Origin: Psococerastis gibbosa
Lineage: Eukaryota; Arthropoda; Insecta; Psocodea; Psocidae
Assembly: GCA_963971405.1 (NCBI GenBank)
Contig: OZ020489.1
Span: forward strand, 8,060,001 to 8,124,000
DNA length: 64,000 bases
Direction of reading: 5' to 3'
The position numbers and the translations under genes were made by a program. The stretch's first letter is position 1. Each line of letters opens with the position of its first letter. Shown in pieces: positions 1 through 8,922 of the stretch. The notes beneath the pieces were generated by a model. The model did not search any database and had not been told where the DNA came from. It saw only the letters and a list, made by a program, of their open reading frames with translations.

Positions 1-162
1 TAACAGCAGGGAATGATCTATGGTACACATATTCAACAATGGTTTGTACCATGGCTCCTCCGGTGCTTCAGACTTTGCTTCTGTCTTCTTCTTTAATGGA
101 AAACTTCTAATCGTCGTTTCTGCGTTATTCTCGACTTCCTATGGAATAAAATAATACAGTCA

Positions 163-346
163 GGACATGTAGATTAGTGGTAAGGACTCTGAATTTCATC
201 GCAAGGTTGTGGGTTCGAGTCCCACACATGCTACATCATCTGACCATGCTTCGGAGGGCATGTAAAACAGGCGGTCACTAGTTGAGTGTAAGAGAGGGTT
301 TTATAGCCATAACTCCGCTAGGTTGGCTTAGTAATAATACAAAAAG
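163..346 (+). mobile_element. SINE A copy 1 (tRNA-Glu-like head)
   Basis: A tRNA-like head at 168-235 has an A-box-like segment (GATTAGTGGTAAGG), a TTC anticodon-position triplet and a perfect B box (GGTTCGAGTCC). It is followed by a body containing GCTTCGGAGGGCATGTAAA and ending GGTTGGCTTAGTAATA. The same head and body recur at eight other places in the window, so this is a tRNA-derived SINE and not a tRNA gene. The body is slightly shortened here. Confidence 0.85.
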
Positions 347-651
347 TCATTATATATTCTTTTTGTAGCAGATAAGTAATAAGTTATACTTAGTTATTAT
401 ATTTTAATGACTTTTTATGGACCCAGGACCCATAGGTCCCTTATCCCATGCCAACGACCCCATGGATTTCAACCAATAAGCCTCCGTGTGAAAAACAAGA
501 CGGGTCTGTGCCCTTATCTCTTTGAGTCTTTGCTATCTATCAACTGATATTATATAATCACTGTTGAGATTTCTACTTATGACTCCGAATTACATACTGA
601 TTGATATATTTTGTACGTAGATATATTATTTATTTTTTATTAAAAAAAAAA
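347..651. other. Intergenic; relic of the 'G-family' repeat at 413-480
   Basis: Bases 413-480 (GGACCCATAGGTCCC then AACGACCCCATGGATTT) match, inverted, the end of the repeat at 13575-13830 and 37390-37530. Nothing else is recognisable; the remainder is AT-rich. Confidence 0.5.
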
Positions 652-806
652 TATTAATCGCATACAAACAATTTAATGAATGTATCCGATTGACCTCTTA
701 TGTCGTCTCTGTAGGTTAGTACCCGTGTTGAGTTACGACACGTCCCCGCATGGCGTGTAAAGACTCACACAAGTGCAAGCAGGTTACCACCTGGCCATCG
801 AAGTCG
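652..806 (-). mobile_element. SINE B copy 1
   Basis: Repeat seen six times in the window. In its own orientation it begins CTTCGATGGCCAGGTGGTA (resembling a pol III A box) and ends near GGATACATTCATTAAAT, with poly-A tails on the best copies. No clear B box is seen, so a tRNA origin is plausible but not shown. Confidence 0.7.
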
Positions 807-819
807 ATATATGTACTGC

Positions 820-1050
820 ATATATTGTAATAGATACGGTAGATAAAAGGCAACGGGAAACCAATTCCCTAGTACAGCTTATTACCATTATGTACCTAAT
901 ATTACTATTACTTAATATTAGTAAGTAGGTAAGCAGGTACATTTGATACTCTACATACATGACTTCCTTTTGGGGAGTCCGAAGTACGGTATCTACGTAT
1001 CTACGATTGCCATGATGATCGTCAATTTTCGATAGAATCGAAGTAGAAGA
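820..1050 (+). mobile_element. LINE 3'-end fragment
   Basis: Contains GGCAACGGGAAACCA and, further on, GCCATGATGATCGTCAATTT followed by GAAGTAGAAGA. The same signature closes the fragments at 7240-7530 and 24070-24345. This looks like the 3' terminus of a non-LTR retrotransposon; no reading frame survives. Confidence 0.45.
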
Positions 1051-1065
1051 ATTTTAGTTTTTAAA

Positions 1066-1110
1066 ACAAATTTTATTAAAACAAATTTTATTAAAACAAA
1101 TTTTATTAAA
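1066..1110. repeat. Tandem repeat, 3 x 15 bp
   Basis: Three exact head-to-tail copies of ACAAATTTTATTAAA. They lie about 100 bases from the isolated elongase exon, on its 3' side. Confidence 0.9.
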
Positions 1111-1209
1111 ACAACAGGTTTTTGTTTGTTTATTGCAAACTATTTAAGTCTTTGTTGCTACTGCAACGGCCTATATAGTAGGCTACTATAAAATGATAAT
1201 TTTAATTAC

Positions 1210-1341
1210 CGAATAAAACTCTGTGAAAACAAAGTAAATCATTATGGAGTGAATACTCAGCCACCAAAATAAGGATTGCGTGTAATCGAGATTCGAAGAT
1301 AGCAACTGTGCGGCATGTATTCCCACGAGGCCAAGTTCTGT
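1210..1341 (-). CDS. ELOVL: Exon of a second ELOVL-family fatty-acid elongase (partial gene)
   Basis: The minus strand reads acceptor TTGTTTCAG, then 44 codons, then a GTAATT donor. The 44 residues align without gaps to exon 7 of the complete elongase (16625-16780), with 17 of 44 identical by eye. Shared positions include the HA.QLL core, the Tyr and the FWW/VWW pair of the next membrane segment, and the FY near the end. Both exons start in phase 0. Without the donor, the frame runs eight more codons to a stop at 1186-1188, so this could also be a last exon. No other exon of this second elongase was found by eye between 1342 and 14554. It is either the visible end of a tandem paralogue with undetected exons, a stray exon duplication, or a decaying copy. 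The splice sites and intact frame argue against old decay. Confidence 0.75.
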
Positions 1342-1725
1342 CTGAAACAACGGAAAATAAATAATTATAATAATTATGGGCAATTAATTAATTAATTCAG
1401 ACGAAAGCAGCGGACCACAGCGAACATTCATCAGTCATCACAGACTTTTACAGCGTGGAAGGTGTTGTGTATTTGAATTAAGCGCCATTACGGCATTGTG
1501 TTCAGATGGTAGCCCACTGAATGTATATCAATGTGGTAGCCATAACAATGAGAGAGCAACATGGCGGATCATAGAAATAATGTGTTCTCCGTATTAAGAA
1601 TGTTTAACCGAATTAATCTAATAAAATAACCCAATTATTTGTAAATCTGTTCTTATTAATTGTTCATGGAACCTAAAGGTTAATGAGAAAACAGAAAAGA
1701 AGGAACAAAACAGAACGCTGCAAGT

Positions 1726-1980
1726 TATAGTCCACGCAAAATGAGAAAAGTATGGACATGGAATGTTTTGATCTTATGCAACACTGTAAAAATATTCTTT
1801 GCACAATTTTTGTTATGCCTTGCATCCAATGCAACAAGGTAACACAAAATGGTGCATGGTGTGTTACCTTGTTGCATTGGATGCAAGGCATAACAAAAAT
1901 TGTGCAAAGAATATTTTTACAGTGTTGCATAAGATCAAAACATTCCATGTCCATACTTTTCTCATTTTGCGTGGACTATA
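1726..1980. repeat. Long near-perfect hairpin (about 120-bp arms)
   Basis: The sequence from TATAGTCCACGCAAAATG to its mirror CATTTTGCGTGGACTATA is an inverted repeat with arms of about 120 bases and a loop of about 15 bases near 1848-1862. The arms are so alike that both strands encode the same peptide start (MDMECFDLMQHC). No transposon terminus is recognised. It could be a foldback element, a hairpin RNA locus or an assembly inversion. Confidence 0.9.
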
Positions 1981-2069
1981 CCATCTTGACGTTCCGTAGG
2001 AAATTGGCAGCCCAAAATTTAATACTTCTTATGTTTTATTTAATTAACTATGCATGTTAAGTTGCATCA

Positions 2070-2242
2070 CAGGGCCGTGCCATGTGTCCATGGGGTCCGG
2101 ACCCCCCCCCCCCCGAAATAAATTTTTGTATGTAAACCTGCATGTTTTGAAGAATTTATCCAATACTTCATTAATAAATTACGTTTAAAACACTTTTGGT
2201 TTGGACCCCCCCCCCCCGAAATCAAAACCTGGCACTGCCTTG
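2070..2242. mobile_element. hAT-type MITE, family E, with C tracts
   Basis: Ends CAGGGCCGTGCCA and TGGCACTGCCTTG are imperfect inverted repeats. Flanks TTGCATCA (2062-2069) and ATGCATCA (2243-2250) match at 7 of 8 positions, the duplication length expected of hAT elements. Two runs of C lie inside the two ends. It is the inverted relative of the element at 12067-12256. Confidence 0.75.
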
Positions 2243-2561
2243 ATGCATCATATAAAAGGGTATTTTTAATTATTGGTTTTGTATTTTTTTCATGGTAATT
2301 TTTCACGGTTTTCATTTCACCTATCTATTTTACGTGAAATTTTAGCCCTCATTTTTATAAAAAAAGGTTCGATATAAAAGAAAACATGAAGAATTAGTCG
2401 GTCATCTACAACTTAAATGAGCCAAATTTTGAATATTTTGCTTTGTTAATTGCCTAAATAAAAAATAAGAAGTCTGTAAACACAAAAGATTTTTAGGTAC
2501 GTACCTATTTCCTACGGGACATACACCCTTAATAATCGGTAAAAGCTACTAAGCTTAAATT

Positions 2562-2905
2562 AGTTGTTTCCAACGCCCCTCTCAGCATTTCTGCTTTAAG
2601 CAACCCTGTCAGCCTGGCGGGGGGAGTGAGTCTGTTTGTTAACTTGAGGCACCCTAAGGACAGGCTCTTTCATCTCGGGGGAAAGGGGAGTTGACTGACA
2701 GGGTGGACCTCCTGATTATAGTGGATTGGGGAACATGGTAAAGTCACACGATTAAATCGGAGGTGACCAGGACTCGACACGCACTTATACCTATAAGCGC
2801 ATTATCATGTCCCACCATGTTCCCCTGCCAACGCTGTGCTACTAAGTTTGCCGCAGTTTGAAACATGCTCTGTTCTAATGGAATCAACATGGTAAGGCCG
2901 TTGGC
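2562..2905 (-). mobile_element. 5S-rRNA-like SINE (copy 1)
   Basis: Read on the minus strand it starts GCCAACGGCCTTACCATG, close to the 5' end of 5S rRNA (from general knowledge, GCCAACG.CCATACCACG in arthropods). The body ends with GCAGAAATGCTGA. Six further copies are in the window, two of a diverged subtype. Confidence 0.7.
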
Positions 2906-3213
2906 AGAGGCCTAGCTGCTTCTTGTTTTGCCAGACTTGTATTGGTGTATTAACTTTAACAAGTTACCGGTCGTTTATTCCAAGTTCTTTTACGTTTTAC
3001 CCGACTTATTCCCATGGCCTTGCTATTGAAGTCAATTTTAGTGGTAGCTTAGCACGAAAGTCTCTGATGACTGATGTACTTAAAACTACATCAACGTAGA
3101 TCCTACAGGCCTGTGGATATGAAATTTTTATTGCATAATAGGCTACTATGACACATATGGCCATTTATTCGTAGCCTAAATGCTACTCCATTTCCAATGT
3201 CAATCTCAACAAT

Positions 3214-3397
3214 CAAGGCCGTAGCCAGGATTATTCTTTGGGGGGGGGGGGGGGGTTAGAAATTTTATTGGATATTACATAGTGGTTTTTATTTTTTTCT
3301 TCTCAAAATCCAATTCTATGTAGTATCAAGCCATTTCATTTCGGGGGGGGGGGGGGGGGGTTGAACCCCCATGAACCCCCCCTTGGCTACGGCCTTG
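3214..3397. mobile_element. hAT-type MITE, family F, perfect 8-bp target duplication
   Basis: Terminal inverted repeats CAAGGCCGTAGCCAGG and CCTTGGCTACGGCCTTG. TCAACAAT lies on both sides (3206-3213 and 3398-3405). Two long G runs (3241-3256 and about 3344-3361) sit just inside the ends. There is no coding capacity. The 8-bp duplication and CA..TG ends point to the hAT superfamily. Confidence 0.88.
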
Positions 3398-3499
3398 TCA
3401 ACAATGTAAAAACTACAGGAGGCTACGATAGCCTAAGAATATACTTTCAGTTATCGAGTCAGGCGCGTTAACTAGTACTGTCAGAAGTCAACCAGGGGA

Positions 3500-3575
3500 A
3501 GGCTTACATCGTGAGCTCGAATCCCGACAAGTCCAGAGTTTTTAAATCCTCTGATTTCGGTTATACAGTTTGCAG
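3500..3575 (+). mobile_element. SINE C relic
   Basis: A degraded B box (GAGCTCGAATCCCGAC), then AAGTCCAG, a T-rich link, CCTCTGATTTCGGTTATA. This is the 3' half of the SINE seen best at 40131-40254. Confidence 0.55.
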
Positions 3576-3807
3576 GACTGCTTGCAGGACCGTCGATAGT
3601 CTGCGGTGAAACGAAGGGAAAGGAACAAATTTCCTCGAGGTCACTCACATCGTTAGCCTACTGCATTTAATTAATTAGAATAGCCTAAATGTGCTGTATG
3701 ATATTTGCATACAAATGCATGGCCGCAGTCAGACATATCGTCAGATTACTTTTTACACAAATTCACACCAGTTTGTTAATCAATAGGATATATACTTCTA
3801 ATGTGTA

Positions 3808-4088
3808 GCCGGCCGCCATACCAAGTTGAATCCAGCGGACCAGAGCAGGTTCAAAGCTGCAGATAACTTGGTCGTGTGCACAGTACCGGTAGGGAAACAT
3901 AGTAGGACCTGTCCTGGTCACCTAGGAACTAATCGTGTGACTTCACTGTGTGTCCCAAGTGGTTCGGAATCCTCTATAATCAGGAGGTCCACTGTCCTAT
4001 GGGCTGGCAGTCAAGTCGGGGTCGCTCTATGGGCCCAAATATGAGGCCTAAGTCGTTATTAGCCCGACGAACACTACTACTACTACTG
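3808..4088 (+). mobile_element. 5S-like SINE, diverged subtype, with (CTA)n tail
   Basis: Begins GCCGGCCGCCATACCAAG, a 5S-rRNA-like head, and ends in a short CTA repeat. Flanks TAATGTGTA (3799-3807) and TAGTGTGTA (4089-4097) agree at 8 of 9 positions, as expected for a retroposed copy. The body shares AAGTGGTTCGGAATCC and ATCAGGAGGTCCAC with the main subtype. Confidence 0.75.
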
Positions 4089-4189
4089 TAGTGTGTATTT
4101 AAAAAAATTATAATTTTTTTTATTGTTCCTATCTATGACTTTTGTAAACCTAATTACATCGAAATCCATCGACTAGCTGACCCAAAAAA

Positions 4190-4325
4190 TCGACCCCGAT
4201 GTTAGACAGACATTGAGAAAAAACGCGTTTTCGGTTCCCGGGACCTCAAAAGTCAAAACGTATTGACTTCTCAAAATCGAACATTTCAACCATCACAAAG
4301 CTTTCCTTATAGCCTAATTTCCAAA
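4190..4325 (+). mobile_element. Fragment of the Helentron-like (HINE) family
   Basis: GGTTCCCGGGACCTCAAAA and CATCACAAAGCTTTCCTTAT match the region next to the 5' end of the full copies at 46392-47290 and 59474-60311. Both termini are missing. Confidence 0.6.
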
Positions 4326-4784
4326 CTCTCGGGTAATCCACTTCAACTTTGATTGATTAGATTAGGCCTATCACCCAACTATAACGCATACCATAATAAT
4401 CCTTCATAAAAACCTTAGCGACTAAGTCGGTACGTAGACATTATGCTGGGCCCCAACTTTTTCATGCAGTGCATCTAGAATGCCGTGTCTAGAGTATTAT
4501 ATGGTCTAATACAGTCAGTATTTATTTATTGAATTTTATAAAAAGTAAATAAATATAACACATAAACCTGCCATCACAGCGAAGTTGGCTCTTCTACAGT
4601 CATTGTATTCTATTTCTTTGGTAAATTAAGTCAAACAATTGACAGTGGTACGTGGTAGGAATTCTATACAATGCGTCGTGACGTCAAGGAAAATTATGTA
4701 GGATATTACCGATCGTATGCCTACTTCCTTTATTAATGTATTATATATATTTTAGTAGCGGTGTCACGTGAGTTTTAAAAGCTT

Positions 4785-4988
4785 TTCAAGCCGCGTGAAA
4801 AATGTTTGGGTGGGTATTTCGACGTCTTGAGTCCTGATGAACAAAAAAATGGTGAGATATGTTTTTTGTGACTCTATAAATGTGCCGGATGCAAAATCCA
4901 CCGAGTAGTTGGCCCACAAATTGATGAACAGACAGACAGACAGACAAATTGGCTAGAGAGACATTTCGTAGAAACCACAAAATTGAGT
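4785..4988 (+). mobile_element. Fragment of the Helentron-like (HINE) family with GACA repeat
   Basis: Contains ATCCACCGAGTAGTTGGCCC, then an (ACAG)n stretch, then CATTTCGTAGAAACCAC, in the order found in the full copies. It stops at the target duplication of the adjoining 5S-like SINE. Confidence 0.65.
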
Positions 4989-5000
4989 TATCCCAGCACG

Positions 5001-5463
5001 AAGCCGGCCGCCATACCAAGTTGAATCCAGCGGACCAGAGCAGGTTCAAAGCTGCAGATAACTTGGTCGTGTGCACAGTGCCGGTAGGGAAACATGGTAG
5101 GACTTGTCCTGCAGGCTGATCGAGGCGATTATAATACCGGGGTTAAATAAATAACCTAGGATTATAACTGTAAACAAACAAATTTTGTATCGCACTTTCC
5201 ATTATAAAATTATCTTGTTTACTTTTTTATTACCAGGGGATTAAATAAATACCGGTATTATAATCGCCTCGATCGGGCTGCTGGTCACCTCCGAACTAAT
5301 CGTGTGACTTCACAGTGTTTCCCAAGTGGTTCGGAATCCACTCTAATCAGGAGGTCCACTGTCCTAAGGGCTGGCATAGGACAGTCAAGTCGGGGTCGCT
5401 CTATGGGCCCAAATATGAGGCCTAAGTCGTTATTAACCCGACGAACACTACTACTACATCAAC
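5001..5463 (+). mobile_element. 5S-like SINE, diverged subtype, split by a foldback element
   Basis: Same head (GCCGGCCGCCATACCAAG) and CTA-rich tail as 3808-4088. It is bounded by TATCCCAGCACG at 4989-5000 and again at 5464-5475, a perfect 12-bp target duplication. The body is interrupted at 5112-5280 by a P2 foldback element; the uninterrupted sequence can be read at 3905-3925. Confidence 0.82.
5112..5280. mobile_element. P2 foldback MITE inserted in a 5S-like SINE
   Basis: Inverted ends CAGGCTGATCGAGGCGAT and ATCGCCTCGATCGGGCTG, continuing inward as TATAATACCGG and its complement. Two more copies are at 20628-20799 and 38762-38922. The copy at 3808-4088 serves as the empty site (TCCTGGTCACC) and suggests a short duplication, perhaps CTG. 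Confidence 0.85.
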
Positions 5464-5727
5464 TATCCCAGCACGGGAGAAATCCTTTGGGCCACCCCGA
5501 CTTCATTATATCACTGTATATGTATATGTAATATTGAAGAAACGAAATACATTTATAAAATAAAAATGAAATAACCGTGTATTTTTCCTAAAACAATTAA
5601 TTTTTAACCAAATACAAAATACAGTTGAAGTGCCCCCTCATGCCAGCGGCGTGCGAGGGTAGCACTGACTACCTAACTATAGCCTACCTAATTCATTACT
5701 GTAATTTATTTATTTATTTATTTATCC

Positions 5728-5940
5728 CTAAATAAAAATAAAAACAGACCCGAGGTAAGATTTTTGTGAATCTATGTACATGCAAAATTTCATCAAAATC
5801 CACCGAGTAGTTTGTCCGCAAATTGACGAACAGACAGACACACAAATGGGCCAGACAGACATTTCGTACAAACCACAAAATTGAGTTTTGACCATCACAA
5901 AGCTTTCCTTATACAAACCTAGGCATATAAATAGGAAAGC
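5728..5940 (+). mobile_element. Helentron-like (HINE) fragment with its 5' terminus
   Basis: Contains ATCCACCGAGTAGTTTGTCC, a short ACAG repeat, CATCACAAAGCTTTCCTTAT and then ATAAATAGGAAAGCT, which corresponds to the terminal GCTTTCCAATTTAT of the full copies in inverse orientation. The hairpin end is lost. Confidence 0.65.
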
Positions 5941-6932
5941 TATGGCCTATAGCAACCCTGGCCCAGTGGAACCGAATTTCCATTGGTCGAAAACTCAAAT
6001 AATGCAAAAGGTATACTATACAGCAGCAGGTATACATACAGAGTATCTTATAAGTTATAGATATAGCACATAGCATAGGCCTACCATAGGGACCTATAAT
6101 AAGTTACAGTACCTAACTTGACTTTATGCATATAACTACTATTAAACTATTCCATCAGGGCAGTGCCTTATAGGCTTTGTCAATTAAACATAAGGCTTAG
6201 TTAGGTTAAGGTAGCCTAAATTTAGAGAAAAACAAATTTAAAGGTTAACTTACCAAACCAAGAATTTTAAAATAACTCATGACGACACTTAGCAGCTACT
6301 AGTTTAGACTTCAGGTAGTTACCTAACAGATATTGTACAGTACATCTGCCGGCAACAAACGCTTGGAGCACAATATCACACTTTGTATTTCAAAACAAGA
6401 CTATTCTAGACACTGTACAGAAAACACTGGCTGGTTGCTACTCACTGTATGCTAGCCGTAAGTGCACTCGCTTGGAACTAGTAGGCCATAGTTCTACAAG
6501 ATCTAGCTCTATGCAATCACAAGTCTGTGACTCGAAGTCTCGTGGCCGTTCATAGAGAGTGGAAACACTTAGAGGCCTACCGGCCAAGTGCCCAAAAAAT
6601 GAAAGATGGCCGACCGCGTGATGCAAGGCCAATGTTTAAGTGTTATCTTCAAAAGTTAAATTTGGAACCCTCTTTTTAGTTCTTTGTTAGTAATTTAGTC
6701 CCTTCACACATTTCCAGCTCGTCGCTTTTTTGTCCCTTCTTTATTCGAAGCACCCCTTGCCTTCCTAATTTTGTTTTCAAACTTTTTTCGAACTTCATTG
6801 AAATGCTCGTAAGAACTAGTCAATTGGAAACCACCCGTATCTCATATTTAAAAAAAATTAAATCCTATTTCCAAGGAAATATTGGCCATATTAATGAGGT
6901 GTCAAAAAGTAGAAGAAATGATCTTCCACGTC
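5941..6932. other. Intergenic, nothing recognised
   Basis: Mostly unique AT-rich sequence. A more balanced stretch near 6430-6640 has an open frame of 64 codons on the minus strand, with no splice signals or family resemblance that I can defend. Confidence 0.5.
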
Positions 6933-7123
6933 CAAGGCTGTAGCCAGGATTTTTTTCGGGGGGGGGGGGGGGGAAGGGGGTTTAGAAATTTCATTGGGTA
7001 TTACATAGCGGTTTTTATTTTTCCTCTCAAAATCCGATTCCATATAGTATGAAGCCATTTCATTTCGGGGGGGGGGGGGGGGGGGGTTGAACCCCCATGA
7101 ACCCCTCCTTGGCTACGGCCATG
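6933..7123. mobile_element. hAT-type MITE, family F, copy 2
   Basis: Ends CAAGGCTGTAGCCAGG and CCTTGGCTACGGCCATG. Flanks TCCACGTC (6925-6932) and TCCACATC (7124-7131) match at 7 of 8 positions. Two long G runs occupy the same internal positions as in 3214-3397. Confidence 0.85.
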
Positions 7124-7239
7124 TCCACATCTGTTGATATACTCATCGTCACTAACACCAATTGATGACCACAGTTTTGAAACTCCATTGAGCTACCTCG
7201 AAATGTAGAAGAACATTTCTTCTACCCACTTTATGTTTG

Positions 7240-7530
7240 TAGGTTTATGACAACAATGTTGAGACGTGTATAGTTGCTTATATGCGGTCATTAGAAAATA
7301 ATGAGATACCATTGACGGTAATAATCCAAGGGAAGATAGAAGGACAGAGGGCTTCCGGCAGAAGAAAAACATCCTGATTCTTTCTTGAAAACCTTGAGCC
7401 TTGAGGCATTGGTTTGGCAAGAGTACGACTTCCCTTTTCAGAGCAGCAGGCTCACGAAGGTACAAACTGCCATGATGATCGCCAGTTTTCCATAAAAGAA
7501 TTAAAGAAGAGGAAGAAGCGATATTGTTCC
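7240..7530 (+). mobile_element. LINE 3'-end fragment
   Basis: Degenerate coding for a LINE C-terminus is visible (GKIEGQRASGRRKTS-like), followed by GCCATGATGATCGCCAGTTT and GAAGAGGAAGAAG, the signature shared with 820-1050 and 24070-24345. Several stops interrupt it. Confidence 0.55.
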
Positions 7531-7548
7531 ACGCGGCAGAGCATATTT

Positions 7549-7945
7549 TAAGGAAACCCCATTGGGGCAAGCGTGCGAGGTGATTTTGCCCCCAACTTTT
7601 AGCCATATTGCCCTCCAGAAATTGGGCACGAATTTCAAATTCCAAGACTAACACAACTAGAAATTAGAAAAATAAGAAAGAAATAGTCAAAAGTGATATT
7701 GTCCGTTGTATTTATGGCGCCAATTTTGTTGTTAACGTTTTGCTTTTTGAAATATAATTGGTTTTGGTAATCTTGAAAAAGTGAAATTATTTAGAACTAG
7801 GTATACTACCCATTATTAAAAATAATAGACCTAATCTGAACTTATTTATGGAGGGGGGGGGGTTGGATACAAGCGAAATTTACACTATATGGAAAAGGAT
7901 TTCAATTTGTGCCACCCAGTGAAAATTTCATAAAATAGGTATGCT
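7549..7945 (+). repeat. Dispersed repeat R7, copy 1
   Basis: About 400 bases from GGAAACCCCATTGGGGCAAG to CCACCCAGTGAAAATTTC are repeated at 15509-15917 in the same orientation, with small indels and a variable G run. A shared TATTTATGGCGCCAATTTTG marks the centre. Type of element unknown. Confidence 0.8.
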
Positions 7946-8110
7946 CTGTACCACGGTGATAAATAATATAAGCGAGCCTCATTTTTATTTTTAATGTTTT
8001 TTATATATTTTTCTATCGGTTCTGATGTACTATGTACACCTATATTGAGTAGGCTATAGAGATATTTATAGATTCTAGTATGCCCCCTATAATGTTTTAG
8101 TTTACTTTAA

Positions 8111-8281
8111 ATAAATAAATAAATAAATATTGACTTTTTTGTTCTATTACAAAGCCAACCTAGCGGAGTTAGAGGTATAAAGCCCTCTCTTACACTCAAC
8201 TAGGAAGGCCCGGGACCGCCTGCTTTACATGCCCTCCGAAGCATGGCCAGAAAATGTAGCAAGTGTGTGACTCCTTGTCAT
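8111..8281 (-). mobile_element. SINE A copy 2 (head truncated)
   Basis: TTTA-repeat tail, AAGCCAACCTAGCGGAG, CCCTCCGAAGCATGGCC and only a stub of the tRNA-like head. It meets copy 3 head to head with about 20 bases between them. Confidence 0.85.
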
Positions 8282-8302
8282 GTGTATCGTGTACACATGA
8301 CA

Positions 8303-8530
8303 AGACATGTAGCGTAGTGGTACAGACTCTGACTTTCACCCGACAGGTTGTTGGTTCGAGTCCCACACTGGCTACATTTTCTGGTCATGCTTCGGAGGGC
8401 ACGTAAAGCAGGCAGTCCCGGGCCTACCTAGTTGAGTGTAAGAGAGGGCTTTATAGTCCTAACTCCGCTAAGTTGGCTTAGTAATAGAAACAATGAAAGG
8501 TCCGTATTTATTTATTTATTTATTTATCAG
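8303..8530 (+). mobile_element. SINE A copy 3 (full length)
   Basis: Complete tRNA-Glu-like head (TTC in the anticodon position, B box GGTTCGAGTCC), body GCTTCGGAGGGCACGTAAAG and a TTTA-repeat tail. It forms an inverted pair with copy 2; the junction itself is a hairpin, CTTGTCATGTGTA facing TACACATGACAAG. Confidence 0.88.
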
Positions 8531-8922
8531 CCGATATTCTGAAATGATGGATCTGTCTTCCGCGCATGCAAAATTTACATGAGAGCTAAACTTTTGATTT
8601 ACATAGGCTATCTGCGTTTCTTTCAAACTATAGTACCTCTTCGAGTTGTCCCATTCTAAAAATCAGGAAATAATTCCACAATTTTGATTAAAGTTAAGTC
8701 AAATTTCGCCACAAATTACATAATTTGAAACAGCATAATAAAAAGCGAATTGTCCCTTTTTGCATTCGTATCCGTATCCTTTTCTGTTACTGTATTCTAT
8801 GCCATTATCCATGATTATTTTTGTTTCTTAAAACAGGAGCAGACGATAAAGTTAAGATCAGGTGACGAGGTGACATATTGTCGTATTATACAGCAAATAG
8901 GGACATTTAGTAATGTCATTTA

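Noticed and set aside
1673..2060. Open frames on both strands with the same N-terminal peptide
   Set aside because: They are produced by the hairpin at 1726-1980, which reads the same on both strands; no splice or homology support.
7193..7654. Open frame of 153 codons on the minus strand
   Set aside because: It lies antisense to a LINE 3' end and across the start of repeat R7, and shows no domain; the LINE reading on the plus strand explains the region better.
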